DNA of 64,000 bases from Lytechinus pictus (Eukaryota > Echinodermata > Echinoidea > Temnopleuroida > Toxopneustidae). The stretch lies in assembly GCF_037042905.1 (NCBI RefSeq), contig NC_087245.1:30692001-30756000 (forward strand), in the 5' to 3' direction. Under the pieces are notes generated by a model. The model made no database searches, was not told the DNA's origin, and saw only the letters and a program-made list of their open reading frames with translations. Below, piece after piece: positions 11,877-23,500 of the stretch (its first letter is position 1; every line of letters starts with the position of its first letter). Made by a program: the position numbers and the translations under genes.

Positions 11877-12504
11877 GCGAGCGCGAAGCGCGAGCTCAAA
11901 TTCTTTGATATTTTATGTCCTTAGACCTAAAGATTCTGAGGAGAATTTATAATCATGAAAAAGTATCCAACTAAACAATGCGAGCGCGAAGCGCGAGCCG
12001 AAATTTTATCATAGTAACGTGAAAAGGGAATCAATTAGGATTGTTTTTAGTGATTAATGAAGAGGATACAAGTATCACCAATTAAATAATGAGAGTGCGA
12101 AGCGCGAGCTCAAAATTTTTGATATTCCGACCTGAAAACTGGACAGTCTAAGCGCGTTTTTATTTAAATACAGAAAAAGCTGTGTGTCTCAAACAATTAA
12201 ATGCGAGCGCGAAGCACAAGCTCAATTTTTTTTATATACTGACATGATAAAGGAGCATTTTGACAAATTTTGGTAAGAATTTCCAAAGAGGATAGGTAAC
12301 TCACAAATCAAACAATGCGAGCGCGCAGCGCGAGCTGAAAATTTTGATATAAACAATTTGTGTAAAATAAACAAAGTAATTAAAGCTTGATGTGCGAGCT
12401 AAAATATTGTGTGCAAATTGATTTCAGATCTGGATATATAAGTGTCATTTAATCCTCTTGAATGGGATTCATTGGCACAGGCAATGCGAGCGCGAAGCGC
12501 GAGC
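11877..12504 (+). repeat. Spaced array of GCGAGCGCGAAGCGCGAGC
   Basis: Six copies of the 19-mer, exact or with a few changes, start at 11877, 11980, 12091, 12203, 12317 and 12486. Successive starts are 103-114 bp apart except the last gap. The spacers are AT-rich and each begins with similar 'aaattttt gatat' text. The core GCGC-GAA-GCGC can form a short hairpin. Confidence 0.9.
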
Positions 12505-12582
12505 GAAATTTTTTATATAAAGTTCTTTTTCCAATTCTTCCCCTCACCCTTTTTTTCTTTCCTTTCGGGGTCGGGCCGGCCG

Positions 12583-12818
12583 TTACGAGGTTGTAAATTA
12601 CACATCCTGGGTATGATACCTCTTTCCTACTTTTCTTTAGTGTTTTTCCTATAGTACACTTTTTCTGCAGGTTGTCAAAAAATAGGGGGGGCCGGGGCCG
12701 TTACGAGGTTGTAAATTACACATCCTGGGTATGATACCTCTTTCCTACTTTTCTTTAGTGTTTTTCCTATAGTACACTTTTTCTGCAGGTTGTCAAAAAA
12801 TAGGGGGGGCCGGGGCCG
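12583..12818 (+). repeat. 118-bp near-perfect tandem duplication
   Basis: The stretch beginning ttacgaggttgtaaattaca at 12583 is repeated from 12701 with no difference seen by eye through 'aatagggggg'. This is a recent duplication inside the transposon. Confidence 0.85.
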
Positions 12819-13085
12819 GCTCGGCCCCCTCCTGGATCCGCGCCTGAATGCAATTCAAAGAAGATAAGCGATTGATTTGTGTTTTATTACAATAGTCTCT
12901 CATATAAAAGGAGAGCGCCGTAACTGAAACCATAAACCAGGGAAGGGGACCATGAAATATTTGTTATCAAATAAAACAGTAATCATCAACTGATTTTCAA
13001 ATTACGGTGATTTCGGACCAATAATTCATTACAGATAATCTCAGCAGGTTTCGAAATTATTATGCTTTATTATATCGTGCTTATA

Positions 13086-13250
13086 CAGGGGCCGCGGAAC
13101 GGTTTTCAAAGTGGGGGGGGGGGGGGCTGACCATGCAAAAAATCACAATCATGTGGTCATTTTTACGATTTTGTACATGGTTTTGGAAAAAAGTGGGGGG
13201 GGGGGGCTGAAGCCCCCCCAGCCCCCCCCCCCCCGCTTCCGCGGCCCCTG
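13086..13250. mobile_element. MITE family GGCCGCGG, copy 1 (5-bp TSD TTATA)
   Basis: 165 bp. Begins CAGGGGCCGCGGAACGG and ends CGCTTCCGCGGCCCCTG. It is flanked by TTATA at 13081-13085 and 13251-13255. The interior carries G-runs around a conserved middle (ccatgcaaaaaatcacaat, then tttttgta/catggttttgg). Two further copies lie at 28491 and 33515. Confidence 0.92.
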
Positions 13251-13589
13251 TTATATATCAGCCTGAATTAAGTGACAGGAAGGTTGTAGTTCTGTTATAA
13301 AACTTTAAAAGATCGATGAGTTTCTTGAATTCCAGATTAAGAATTCGACTTTTTTTTCTTTTTTTATTTGCAGAGGAGAATGACACAGTCGGCTTGTCTC
13401 TTATTTGGTCGAGATTGCCATGTTAGGGGAAAATATGTTACCGTGGTCCTAATAACTAAAAGGGGGAAATAAACACCACCAAAAAGCATGGAAAGAGAGA
13501 CTCTAGATTTTTAGTCAGTTTACCATTTTAATCATCATGCAGAAAAAACTCCGTATTGGCCTGCGTTTTTGCCGGCGATCGGATAATAA

Positions 13590-14182
13590 TTAAAGGTCAA
13601 GTCCACCCCAGATAAATGTTGATTTGAATCAAGAGAGAAAAATCAAACAAGCATAATGCTAAAAATTTCATCGAAATCGGATGTAAAATAAGAAAGTTAT
13701 GACATTTGGAAGTTTCGCCTATTTTTCAAAAACAGTTCTATTCACAAATCAGTGACATGCAAATGAGAGAGTCGATGATGTCCATCACTCACTATTTCTT
13801 TTGTTTTTCATTGTTTGAATCATACAATATTTCATATTTTACCGATTTGACATTAAGGACCAACTTAACCGAACCATAAAATGTTATAAAAATGGTAATG
13901 CCACATGTTCAGGGAGGAATACAATTTTGTTTCATATGAAAATGAGGAGAAAATTAGAATATTTCATATTTCAAAAGAAATAGTGAGTGATGTTATCAGT
14001 TCCCTTATTTGCGTACCGACCAGGATGTGCATATAACTTTTTTTGTGAAATTAAGAGAATCTTAAAAATGTCATAACTTTCTTATTTTACATCCGATTTT
14101 GATGAAATTTTCAGTTTTATGCTTGTTGGATTTTTCTCTTTTTCTTCGAATCAACTTTTTTGTTGAGGTGGACTTGTCCTTT
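13590..14182. mobile_element. Foldback element with AAGGTCAAGTCCACC ends
   Basis: About 590 bp. The left end TAAAGGTCAAGTCCACC and the right end GGTGGACTTGTCCTTTA are inverted. Inner arms also match, for example tcatcgaaatcggatgtaaa against tttacatccgattttgatga. Non-coding. Boundaries are accurate to a few bases. Confidence 0.85.
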
Positions 14183-14224
14183 AATTAAGAAAATCATACT
14201 TATTATATCAAAGTAAAAAGAAGA

Positions 14225-14295
14225 TGCACTGGCCGGGAATCGAACCCGGGCCACCCGCGTGGCAGGCGAGAATTCTACCACTGAACCACCAGTGC
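14225..14295 (-). tRNA. tRNA-Gly (anticodon GCC)
   Basis: The minus strand folds as a complete 71-nt tRNA. The acceptor stem GCACTGG pairs with CCAGTGC. The D arm starts TGGTTCAGTGGTAGAATTCT, the anticodon loop carries TGCCACG (anticodon GCC), and the T arm GGTTCGATTCC is intact. The sequence is nearly identical to metazoan tRNA-Gly-GCC. A TTTTT run downstream (about 14213-14217) fits a Pol III terminator. Both internal promoter boxes are intact, so it is probably functional. Confidence 0.96.
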
Positions 14296-15486
14296 GCACG
14301 TATCGAAACTCGTAAATTGATGTTTTTAGATTAGGCCGAATTATATCTTAATTCCCACCGTCAAGTGATTTATTTACAAATTAACTCAACCGCCCAAAGT
14401 TTAGCTCATTTGTTGATGCCCTCTACGTTCGTTGGATAGCATAAAAAGAAGAAAGGAAGTGACGTCATATTGTCTTGGAAACGGTTACGATTTATAGGCA
14501 TAAAAGCAGAATTTTGGCGTTTAGTACTCCTAACATTACTTCGAATATCAAATAAGATAAAACTGCTTGTTAGATAAACTTTCTTGTTCGGACTTTAATA
14601 TTTATGCAAGACGCGGTATTTTTCAATTTTTGGTTGCATTTGATCGTAGAGTGCAATTTTTGGTCGCCTTTGATCGTAAAGTGCCCGACGGGGTTCAACG
14701 ACGGCCTTGTGAAATACGGACTCGATGATCAGGGGGAAAGAGGGGGAATACCTTACACGTCATTCACAATGCTACTTGAAGTACGCATAAAACAACAGCT
14801 GGAACCAAAAAGCATAACCATGCTCACACCTGAACATGTGAATAGAAGTTCTTGTGCGTTGTAACAATAGTCATAATAATTAATATCCATATCGCCTGGG
14901 GTAGACAATAATCTTTCGGCAAGACATTGTCAACTCTAGTCATGGCAACCGTATAAACATTTCAAGAGATCTTTAGGGGGTCTTTGGGGGCACATGCAGT
15001 CATATTGAGAAAAATTGAACCAATATAGCGGTAACTTATTAGCACTTTAGGGATAAATTGACGCTTATTACGTAGGTAAGTCGAGAATATTTTTCGATTT
15101 TGAGAATTTTATATAATATTACATGTAATGTCATCCAAACTTAAGCCATGCAATTTCCAGCGAAGTTGAAAGTGGGGGGGGGGGGGGGTCAGAGAAAAAA
15201 AAGAAATTTCCTCTTTTAAAACGGATATTTTTTGCATATCTACCCACCACGAAATGACATTAAGCATAAACTTACAGATTTCGTTTTTACATGAAGTAGC
15301 TGTGTGTCTCGTGGTAATGTAAAATTGGCAAAACCTTTCCGAAGGAGATTTCTTAATAAAGAGTATTTACATACTAAGCTATAAATTCCGCGAGCGAGCG
15401 AGATGTTTGGAGAAAAAAAATCTTAAATCGTAGAACTTTCTTCATGGTCTATTCTGGCGCTAATTACAACTCTGATTTATAGGCAC
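14296..15486. other. No gene recognised
   Basis: AT-rich with a G-run at 15173-15188. The open frame at 14604-14864 (+) has no homology or splice support that I can see. Confidence 0.35.
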
Positions 15487-16912
15487 AGTGGCGTAAATAA
15501 GGGGGCACGTGCCCCCCCCCCCCCCCCCCCCATCGGCTGGCTCCCCTCCACCCAAAAAAAAAAAACCGGGGAAAAGGGAGAAAAAGAGGGAGAAAAGAAG
15601 GAAAACGTAGTGGGAAAGAAGAAATTATTGTTCATTATAATGTTATATTATATTATAATTACGTTATATTTTATCACATAAGAAACATGTTTTTCATAAC
15701 TTTAACGAGATATATAATCCTGTTGTACTAAAACCTCCCGTTTTCAAGTCAATATACACCAAATATTCATCGCACTTCGAGTTATTATTGTTTTATGCAG
15801 TGACATATGCTTCTTTTTCATGACTACTTTAAGTGATTGCCCCGTCTAAGGTCTCAGTATATAAAACATTCATAAAACATATAAACACATCCTGTCCGTG
15901 CTTACGTTCGCATTAGTGGATTGGTGAGATATTTCTGCTCTTCATAAATTCCTAAAATCAGTCCTTAATATGTCCCTTTTTTTATCTGAATATCAAATAT
16001 TTTCAGCTCGCACTTCGCGCTCGCATCAATTGGTTAGTGAAATACGTATGGTCTTAGTGAATTCCTACAAACAAGCCTTAGAATGCTCCTCTTCAGATCT
16101 GAATTTCCTACATTTTCAGCTCGCGCTTCGCGCTCGCAATAATTGACGTGAGGTGCGCATGATAATCATGATTACAATGACTACAAAAAGTGTTTCATGT
16201 GTTTAGGTGTAATTCTAACATAATCAGCAAGCGCTTGGCACTAGCATTAGATGACTGTGGTGAGATATGTATACTTTTAATGGATTCCTTAAAAATAGTC
16301 CTTAAAATATTTATCCTTTTTTGGGTCAATATATACACAAATTTTAGCTCGCGCTCGCATCATTTGGTTAGTGAAATACATATGATCTTCGTGAATTCCT
16401 ACAAACAAGCCTTAAAATGCCCCTCTTCTGGTCTGAATTTCCTAAATTTTCAGCTCGCGCTTCGCGCTCGCAATATTTGATTGGTGAGATGCGTATGTTA
16501 ATCATGATTACAATGACTACAAGTGCTTCATGTGTTTAGATGTAATTCTAACAAAATCAGCAAGCGCTTGGCACTAGCATTAGATGACTGTGGTGAGATT
16601 TGTATACTCTTAAAGGATTCCTTACATATTACAGTCCTTAAAATGTCCCTGTTTTAGGTCAATATATACAAAACTTTCAGCTCGCGCTTCGCGCTGGCAT
16701 CGTTTGTTTAGGGAGACAGGTACGTATCATTACCAAAAAAATGCTTATGATGTCCCTTTGTAGGTCTGAATATCAAAAGTTTTCAGCTCGCGCTTCACGC
16801 TCACATTATTTGATCATTGAGATACATATACTCCGTTTAATGGCACTGTCCTTAAATGTCAATATTATGTCAGTATACGTGGCACCTGAGCGCGCTTCGC
16901 GCGCTCACTAAA
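15487..16912. mobile_element. TIR-type element (one end) with CTCGCGCTTCGCGCTCG array
   Basis: The left end CAGTGGCGTAAATAAGGGGG is of the same type as the delimited 8-bp-duplication elements. The interior holds at least six copies or variants of GCTCGCGCTTCGCGCTCGC (16006, 16119, 16453, 16680, 16785 and others), in the opposite orientation to the 11.7-kb element. No right terminal repeat was found before the poly-T run at 16919, so the right boundary is a guess. Confidence 0.6.
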
Positions 16913-16916
16913 TGAC

Positions 16917-16947
<31 letters not shown>

Positions 16948-17142
16948 ATAGAAACGAACAGGGGCATTTATCATAAGTAAATAAGGGCATGTTCAAACGG
17001 GGTACGGGGCACTTAATCAAAAGTGAAAAGGGACACACTGCAGAAGGAAAAAAAATCACAATGAAAAAGAAAAGGAGCTTATAAACTCATTTCGAAAGGG
17101 ATTAAAAGATGCGATTGCAGAAGGGAATTAAACGCTTTAGGC

Positions 17143-17451
17143 CCGTATTCTGAAGTCAGGTGTAACTTAGACCATGGCCTAACTCTGTACTTAAATTATG
17201 GGAAGCCAAATGTCTCAAAAAATTTATTAAGTTGTGCATTTCTTATGTTTACTGTGCTCTTTCCTGAATCATCGATGGTGAAGACGATCACTCTATTTAT
17301 ACTTCCTAGACAATTATGAATGATTTGAGAGCCAATTGAGCTGAATTATGATATCTCTATTGTTTGGTGATTATGTAACAATTGGCTGTCCATACTTAAA
17401 CCACAAGTTTAAACCTGAGCTTAAGTTAAACCTGACTTCAGAATACGGGCC
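17143..17451. mobile_element. Foldback MITE, copy 2 (GGCCCGTATTCTGAAGTC ends)
   Basis: 309 bp with ends GGCCCGTATTCTGAAGTCAG and CTGACTTCAGAATACGGGCC. Its internal sequence follows copy 1 at 5943 (cttagaccatgg, ggctgtccata, aaccacaa). Confidence 0.88.
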
Positions 17452-18317
17452 TAAAAAAAGGAAAACAGTCGCTGATCTTGGAATGAAAAGAGCGGTTTAA
17501 AAAGGGTAATTCATCTTATGTGAGAATGTGTACAGAAGGCAAAGGGGCAATTTTTATTACACAAAACGGGTCATTCTAAGATAAAAAGGGACACTGAATA
17601 TGTTGGTAAGGGGGTATTTTTTTAGGTAAAAGGGGCAATTTGTGAATATTTATTTATTTCATTCACCATAAAGCATGAGTACATGAAAATGAGAATATCA
17701 TAAAGAATTTAAGGTAAACAGAAAGGACAAATACAATTACATAACAAACAATTTTGGGGGGAATTGGGGACGACAACAGAACTAGAAGCCTTATAAACGC
17801 CGACCCCTTTGTACAAAAGTCAAAGCGAATGCATGGTATATGACATAATAAAAACAATAAACCATAAACAGATGGATGGGGGGAAATGAGAAAAGACATG
17901 CAAGCAAATAAAATATATTTAGAAACGTAGTAACTCAATCAACATAATGCAAACTCAAAAGATGAGACTTTAATTTTTTTATAACTTTTTGAAGAAGAGA
18001 TATTTTTTTAATGTACAAGGATATTTTTCAAGACTATGGGGTCTTTAAAATAAGTTGATATTTTTGCAACATTTATTCTTATCTTGGATAAATGAAAATT
18101 TGTGGTAGTACAAAGATTATAATCATAAATGGTATTACCGAGAGAAAATGTAAAAAGCATATATGTTTTATCTCAGACTCTCAGTATAATTATCATTTGG
18201 AACACACACATGTAAACATGTAAAAGTGACAATATTGAAAGTATTTGTGTCATATATTCAAGTGAATTAAAGTAAAAAGAAAATTAAAAAAATGTGAAAG
18301 GCACTGTAAATCATATT
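17452..18317. other. No gene; possible retroelement tail
   Basis: AT-rich. The segment from about 17650 (tatttatttcattcacc) resembles the 3' tail of a minus-strand non-LTR element, but no reverse transcriptase motif is present. Confidence 0.35.
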
Positions 18318-18325
18318 ATATCATA

Positions 18326-20163
18326 CAATGGCGTAACAGGCGGGGGGGGGGGGGCATGGGGACAAGCTGCCCCCACCCCCCCCCCCCCCACTGGCAGATT
18401 TCACCAGGAAAATAAAAAACGGGAAAAGAGAAACGAGGGAAAGATAGAAAGGGAAAGGGGAAGAAAAAAGAAAGAGAAGAAAGGGAAAAGGGAAGGGACA
18501 AAATCAAAAGAAAGGGAAAACATAATAGGGAAAATGGAAGGAAAGCGGGAAAAGGAAGGAAAGAAGAACATGCAAGGAAGTACAAAATATAGTACATTAG
18601 CATGATAAGCAAGAGAGGTATATAAAATCAAAAGATATATGACCCAATGCATGGCACGGGCAAGAATGGCGGGAAAATGAAAAGGGGAAAAGAAACGGGA
18701 AATGAAGGTAGAGCCAAAATCTAAATTTGAAAATCAGAATATGAAGAAAAGGGACAAGAAAAAAGAGAAGAACTTAATAACACGACCTGGCTGCTGATGA
18801 TTAAAAAATATAAAGAACGGGAAGAAAGGTGGATGGCGTCTGTTTTTTATAAGCTTGCTAAATTTTATGCAATAATGGTCGCAATCAGGACAAAAAAAAT
18901 CCTTAGCCAAGGGTTAGTTATATCCCCCTATAATCATGTCCTAACCTAAGTAAAGCTTTACGCTGGCTAGATTTACCGTAAAAAGCCTCTTAATGTTTAC
19001 TTTGGCTAAATTTTAGTAGGCCAAATTTTTCTGGCTCACTTTGCTCGCTGGCGACTTTTACAAAATTTTCCACGGCTATGTTGTGCTGCCTACTAAGATT
19101 TCGTTTATTATCCGCAATTGCGTTGAAGTTATGTGTTGTGTATGTACCCGCGATTTGATAAAACAGTGGTCATCTGCAATGTTTAAAAATATCACGAGTT
19201 TCCGGGGGCTCCGCCCCAGACCAGTGGCGGCACCAAGGGGAGGAGGCACGGGAGGCATTTACCCCTAGTTAGTTGGCCCCACCCCCGAAATTTTGAAAGA
19301 TATAAAAATGTATAGAAAATGTTGTCATAAGCATCCTTACTATATAAAGCTGCAAAGTGCTTCAAAACAGCTTTTTCGCACTTTAAATTTTGAAAAAATA
19401 GTCATTCATCATGTTCATTCACTGTTAGCTCCCAACAATTTTTGCCACTAACATAAGTTTATCAGGTCATTACATAAAATTGAAAATAACGGTTGACTGA
19501 GATAAGTAAACTATCTGTTCACATGGGGCTTAAGAAATCCAATGTTCAAGTCAATATGCTTCTCGCGATTAGAGTTTTCGTTATTCGTTTTAGCGAGATA
19601 CACATCCTAATTCATAATTTTCATTTTAAAAATTTCAGCTCGCGCTATGCGCTCGCATCAATTATTTAATTAGAGAGCCATCCAGTTAATGATTACAAAA
19701 ATGCTTAGAACGTTCAGTTATCTTCTCAGGATATCAAAAAATTTCAGCTCGCGCTTCGCGCTCGCATTACTCATTAAGTGAGATATCATCTTCATGACCC
19801 AATACAAACAGCTGGTCCCTTTTCAAGTCAGTAGGGTCTACATTTAAAAAAAATTAGCTCGCGCTTCTCACTCGATTTTGAGAAATATGCAAAATATTTG
19901 TGTGTTGCCCCCCCCCCCCCGCCCAAATGTTTTTTTACCTCCCTTAGGCTAAAAATCCACATATTTTACTTGCTGGCCCCCAAAAGTTCTACAACCGAGA
20001 ACAAAAAAGAAAAGATGAAAGAAAATCAACTTTATCAACAACGCGCCATGCTGTGGCCACTTATCAAGCTCGGGGCACAATCATTAAAAATACCATGAAA
20101 TGACCGGGAAATGTTTGGCTCTTGCCCCCTCCCCCCTGGCCACCGACCCCTGTTACGCCCCTG
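18326..20163. mobile_element. Non-autonomous TIR transposon just upstream of caveolin A
   Basis: 1838 bp. Left end CAATGGCGTAACAGG, right end CCTGTTACGCCCCTG. Flanks are ATATCATA (18318-18325) and TTATCATA (20164-20171), an 8-bp duplication with one mismatch. It contains an A-rich purine block, a second internal end-like sequence at about 19219 and three GCTCGCGCTTCGCGCTCGC-type units (about 19638-19875). There is no transposase frame. It stops 83 bp before the caveolin A start codon. Confidence 0.8.
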
Positions 20164-20246
20164 TTATCATAACGAATTAGAATACGTTTCTTGTCTACAC
20201 TTGATCTTAAGGACAGGAGGATTTACAGTGATTAAAAAAGAAAAAC

Positions 20247-20540
20247 ATGGATCATCAGGTTCATCCAGCGGAAACTGCTCCTGTGGGACAGAGACTATCA
20301 AGAGAAAGTCAACACTTGCAGCAAGAACACGTACCAGGGATGTCATCACAAATACATCTACCGCCGCTGCAACACGTAACACCACCGACACTGCTACAAG
20401 TTCAAGAACCAGCATCGCAACAAACAGAGATACCATTGCAACCATTACAAACGCCGAGATCGCAACAACAGTTGCCAAATGATGGCGGTGCCTCTGATCT
20501 AGCTGAGAAAATGATATACGCTTTCCCTGAACATGTTTCG
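20247..20540 (+). CDS. CAV: Caveolin A exon 1
   Basis: 98 codons from an ATG in good context (aaaacATGG) to a GTATAT donor. The end (KMIYAFPEHVS) parallels the exon 1 ends of genes B and C. An acceptor-like tttacag lies 17 bp upstream of the ATG, so an upstream 5' UTR exon is possible. Confidence 0.82.
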
Positions 20541-23500
20541 GTATATATATAGGCCTATATTTTTTTTTATTCATCCTATGAAAGAAATGTTTTTCAATCA
20601 AATTTTGTTTGAAGTATCTCACAGAATGCTCTTTTGAAATTGCTCAATTATGAATTTACTGGGTGCATTTATTGATCAATGAGGTTTTTTTTTCTCCACT
20701 ATATCTTCCGCAGCACCATGAAGTGAAATGTCAGTAGGGAGTTTCGCACACCGACGCAGAACAAAATACAACGCAGCCAATGCATTGGAAAAGCTCGTCA
20801 AATCACAAAAAAGTTTTTGTCAATGGTCGGTGAATCTCAACAGCAGTTTCGTCCTACGTTCCAGAGCTGATGGAAAATCGCAAATATGTTGTGTTGTTTG
20901 TCCAGAGTCACAGACGAAACTGCTGTTGTTTCGGTTACACTTCGTAATTCCGAAGGTTCGTAATTCCGAAGGTTCTTTATTCCGAAGGTTCGTAATTCCG
21001 AAACACGTAAATTGCCTATACCTCGATGTTCGTTAATCCGAAAACATAAAAGGGTTCGTTAATCCGAACATTTGTGGCGTTATTCCGAAGGTTCGTTATT
21101 CCGAAGGTTCGATAATCCGAAAACGAAATAAGGTTCGATGTTCCGAAGGTTCGATAATCCGAAAACGAAATAAGGTTTGTTGTTCCGAAGGTTCATTAAT
21201 CCGAAAACGAAATAAGGTTCGTTGTTCCGAAGGTTCGTTAGTCCGAAAACGAAATCAGGTTTGTTAATCATTTCGTTTTCGGACTAACGAACCTTCGGAA
21301 TTACGAACCTCGTTTTGTTTTCGGAATAACGAATCTTCGGAATTACGAACCTTCGGAAATACGAACCTTCGGAATAACGAACCTTCGGAATATCCGAACC
21401 TTCGGAATAACGAAGCTTCGGAATTACGAATGTATGCGGTTGTTTCGATTCACCAACCCTCGACAAAGACTCCGTTGTGATTTGACTTGCATTTTCAATA
21501 AATGTACTTCGTTGTAAAATTCATTCTGCGGCCACTGTGCGAAAATTCACTTTTTACTCGTTCAAGCGTATCAATATGAATATCTAGAGTTATTATTTAC
21601 ACAGATATACGATCGAGTGCATGGAATTGTTCACAATTTGATCAGATCATCAGCACATTCAAAATTGTGGATTTTAACAGTCAGGCAAATGGGAATCCGA
21701 TTTCAGGGCAGTCTTGAGCATGAGAAGCCATTGTTCATTCAGACTTGAAAATAATCCGCTCATCTTGATCTTCCCTCAGCCTTTTTTCAAGTTTTTTAAA
21801 ACTAATTTTTCCGATAATAATTGACAGTTATCATCTGTGGTCAAGTTTAAAATGTAAACTTTGCTTCCGGGACACTTGCTTCGAATGAGGGAAACAACTA
21901 AGAATTTTCAATTTCAGGTTTTTAATTTGATTTATTCTGGATATACATTCTCCTTCTTGTTCAGATCGGTTTCACTGACACATTCAAGGAGTCTGAGGAT
22001 TTCAAAGGATTCGAATGTAACGGGTTAATCTATAAATACACTCACGTAAGTATCCATTTCTCCTCCCCTTCCCACTTTCATGGACTTATGAATTTATCCA
22101 ATAAAATATCGTAAATAGTTTGAGATAGCAAAGGCAACATTCTTTTACCACAGCAAGCAACAGGGGCAGAGGAACGTGTGGTCCAGTGGTTAGAGCATTG
22201 GACTCATAATCGCAAGGTTGTGAGTTCGAATCCCCACTCTACCATCGTCTCCGCTTTGATAAAAAGGGCCGAGAGTAATATCTGTCGTCTATAAGGTCAG
22301 ACACTTTGACTGATTAACCTAGACCCAAAATGTTTACTAGATTCATTTTATATGGAGAAAATGTGGTATTTATAATATCCCTTTGGAATGGTTGAAGTCT
22401 TGCCTTCGCAACAGAATAAAAAACTGTATATTGCCACGGTCTATTTTATCATCTTACCAAAATGTTACTATTGGAATCCCACAGGGAAGTGTTCTGGGTC
22501 ATATGTGGTTCCTAATTATGATTAATGATATCTCTGAAAGTGTAAATGGCACATGTAACATATTTGTGGATGATGTTGTCATGTATAATACTGGTCCAAA
22601 TATAACAACAATAAATTTGATATGCAAAATAATTTAGAAAATATAAAAAAGTGGTAAGACACTAATCATCTTACAATTAATGTTGATAAGACAAAAGTAA
22701 TGATGCTCAAAAATAGATCCATGGATAAACTTCACTTATTCATTGATAAGCCAGTAGAACAAGTCAAAACTTCTATATATCTTAGTCGAAATAGACGAAA
22801 ATCGGAAATGGAATTCAAACATTGCTTAATTGTCAAAAAATAGCTTAGGCCTATACGATTTTTTCACTTGGTAAATAACGACATATTCTAAATAAAAAGC
22901 TATTGAATATATTATACAAATCCAATATACAACCCTGTTTCGACTATGCAATATCAGTCTGGGGAATTAAAGTTGGCTCAAATGCACACTCAAAACTTAA
23001 CAGACTTCAGAAACGAGCTGCCCGATATGTTACTGGAAATTTCGATCTTATGAATTATACATGTAGTGGGGAACAGATTGTTAAGGAGATTAAATGGACA
23101 TCTGTTTAACAAAAAAGTGACTATTTTTAATCAAACTTAATGTATAAATGTATTCATGGACTGGCCCCATCTCGTTTATGTTATAATATTGAAATGGTTT
23201 GTGAAAGACATGGTGTTAGAACACGTAATTATAATGTTGTTCCGCCTAAACCCAATATTGAATGCTTAGTCAAAAAATCTTTTATGTTTTCGCCGTACGG
23301 GTCTGGAAAAATTTACCAGATTATGCAGTTTCAGGCTTTCAAAATAATTATCCTTTAAAAGATGTATTTCTAATGATAAAACGTCAATTTTCACCTCACG
23401 TTGGTTGTAATACACAATTATCATGAGCTCGATTTTTCGACCTGGTAAATAACCATGTATTTACAATTTTTACTTAAAAAGGCGCCGCTCGACCCGCACG

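Larger units (their letters stand above)
11670..12846. mobile_element. TIR transposon with 5-bp duplication and palindrome array
   Basis: 1177 bp. Ends are CAGGGGCGGATCCAG and, inverted, CTGGATCCGCGCCTG. The element is flanked on both sides by AATGC (11665-11669 and 12847-12851), a perfect 5-bp target-site duplication. No transposase frame is visible, so it is non-autonomous. The interior is built mostly of the spaced near-palindromes annotated separately plus a 118-bp tandem duplication. Confidence 0.85.

Noticed and set aside
11877-12504. CRISPR-like regularly spaced repeats
   Set aside because: Unit spacing is irregular, spacers share sequence, the block lies inside a eukaryotic transposon, and no cas genes exist.
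20167-20622. 151-codon minus-strand frame opposite caveolin A exon 1
   Set aside because: Antisense shadow of the Gln/Thr-rich exon 1; the + frame has the matching donor and paralogues.
22171-22244. Possible tRNA-Met gene
   Set aside because: A and B boxes are present but the acceptor ends do not pair and SINE-like sequence follows; called a SINE head.
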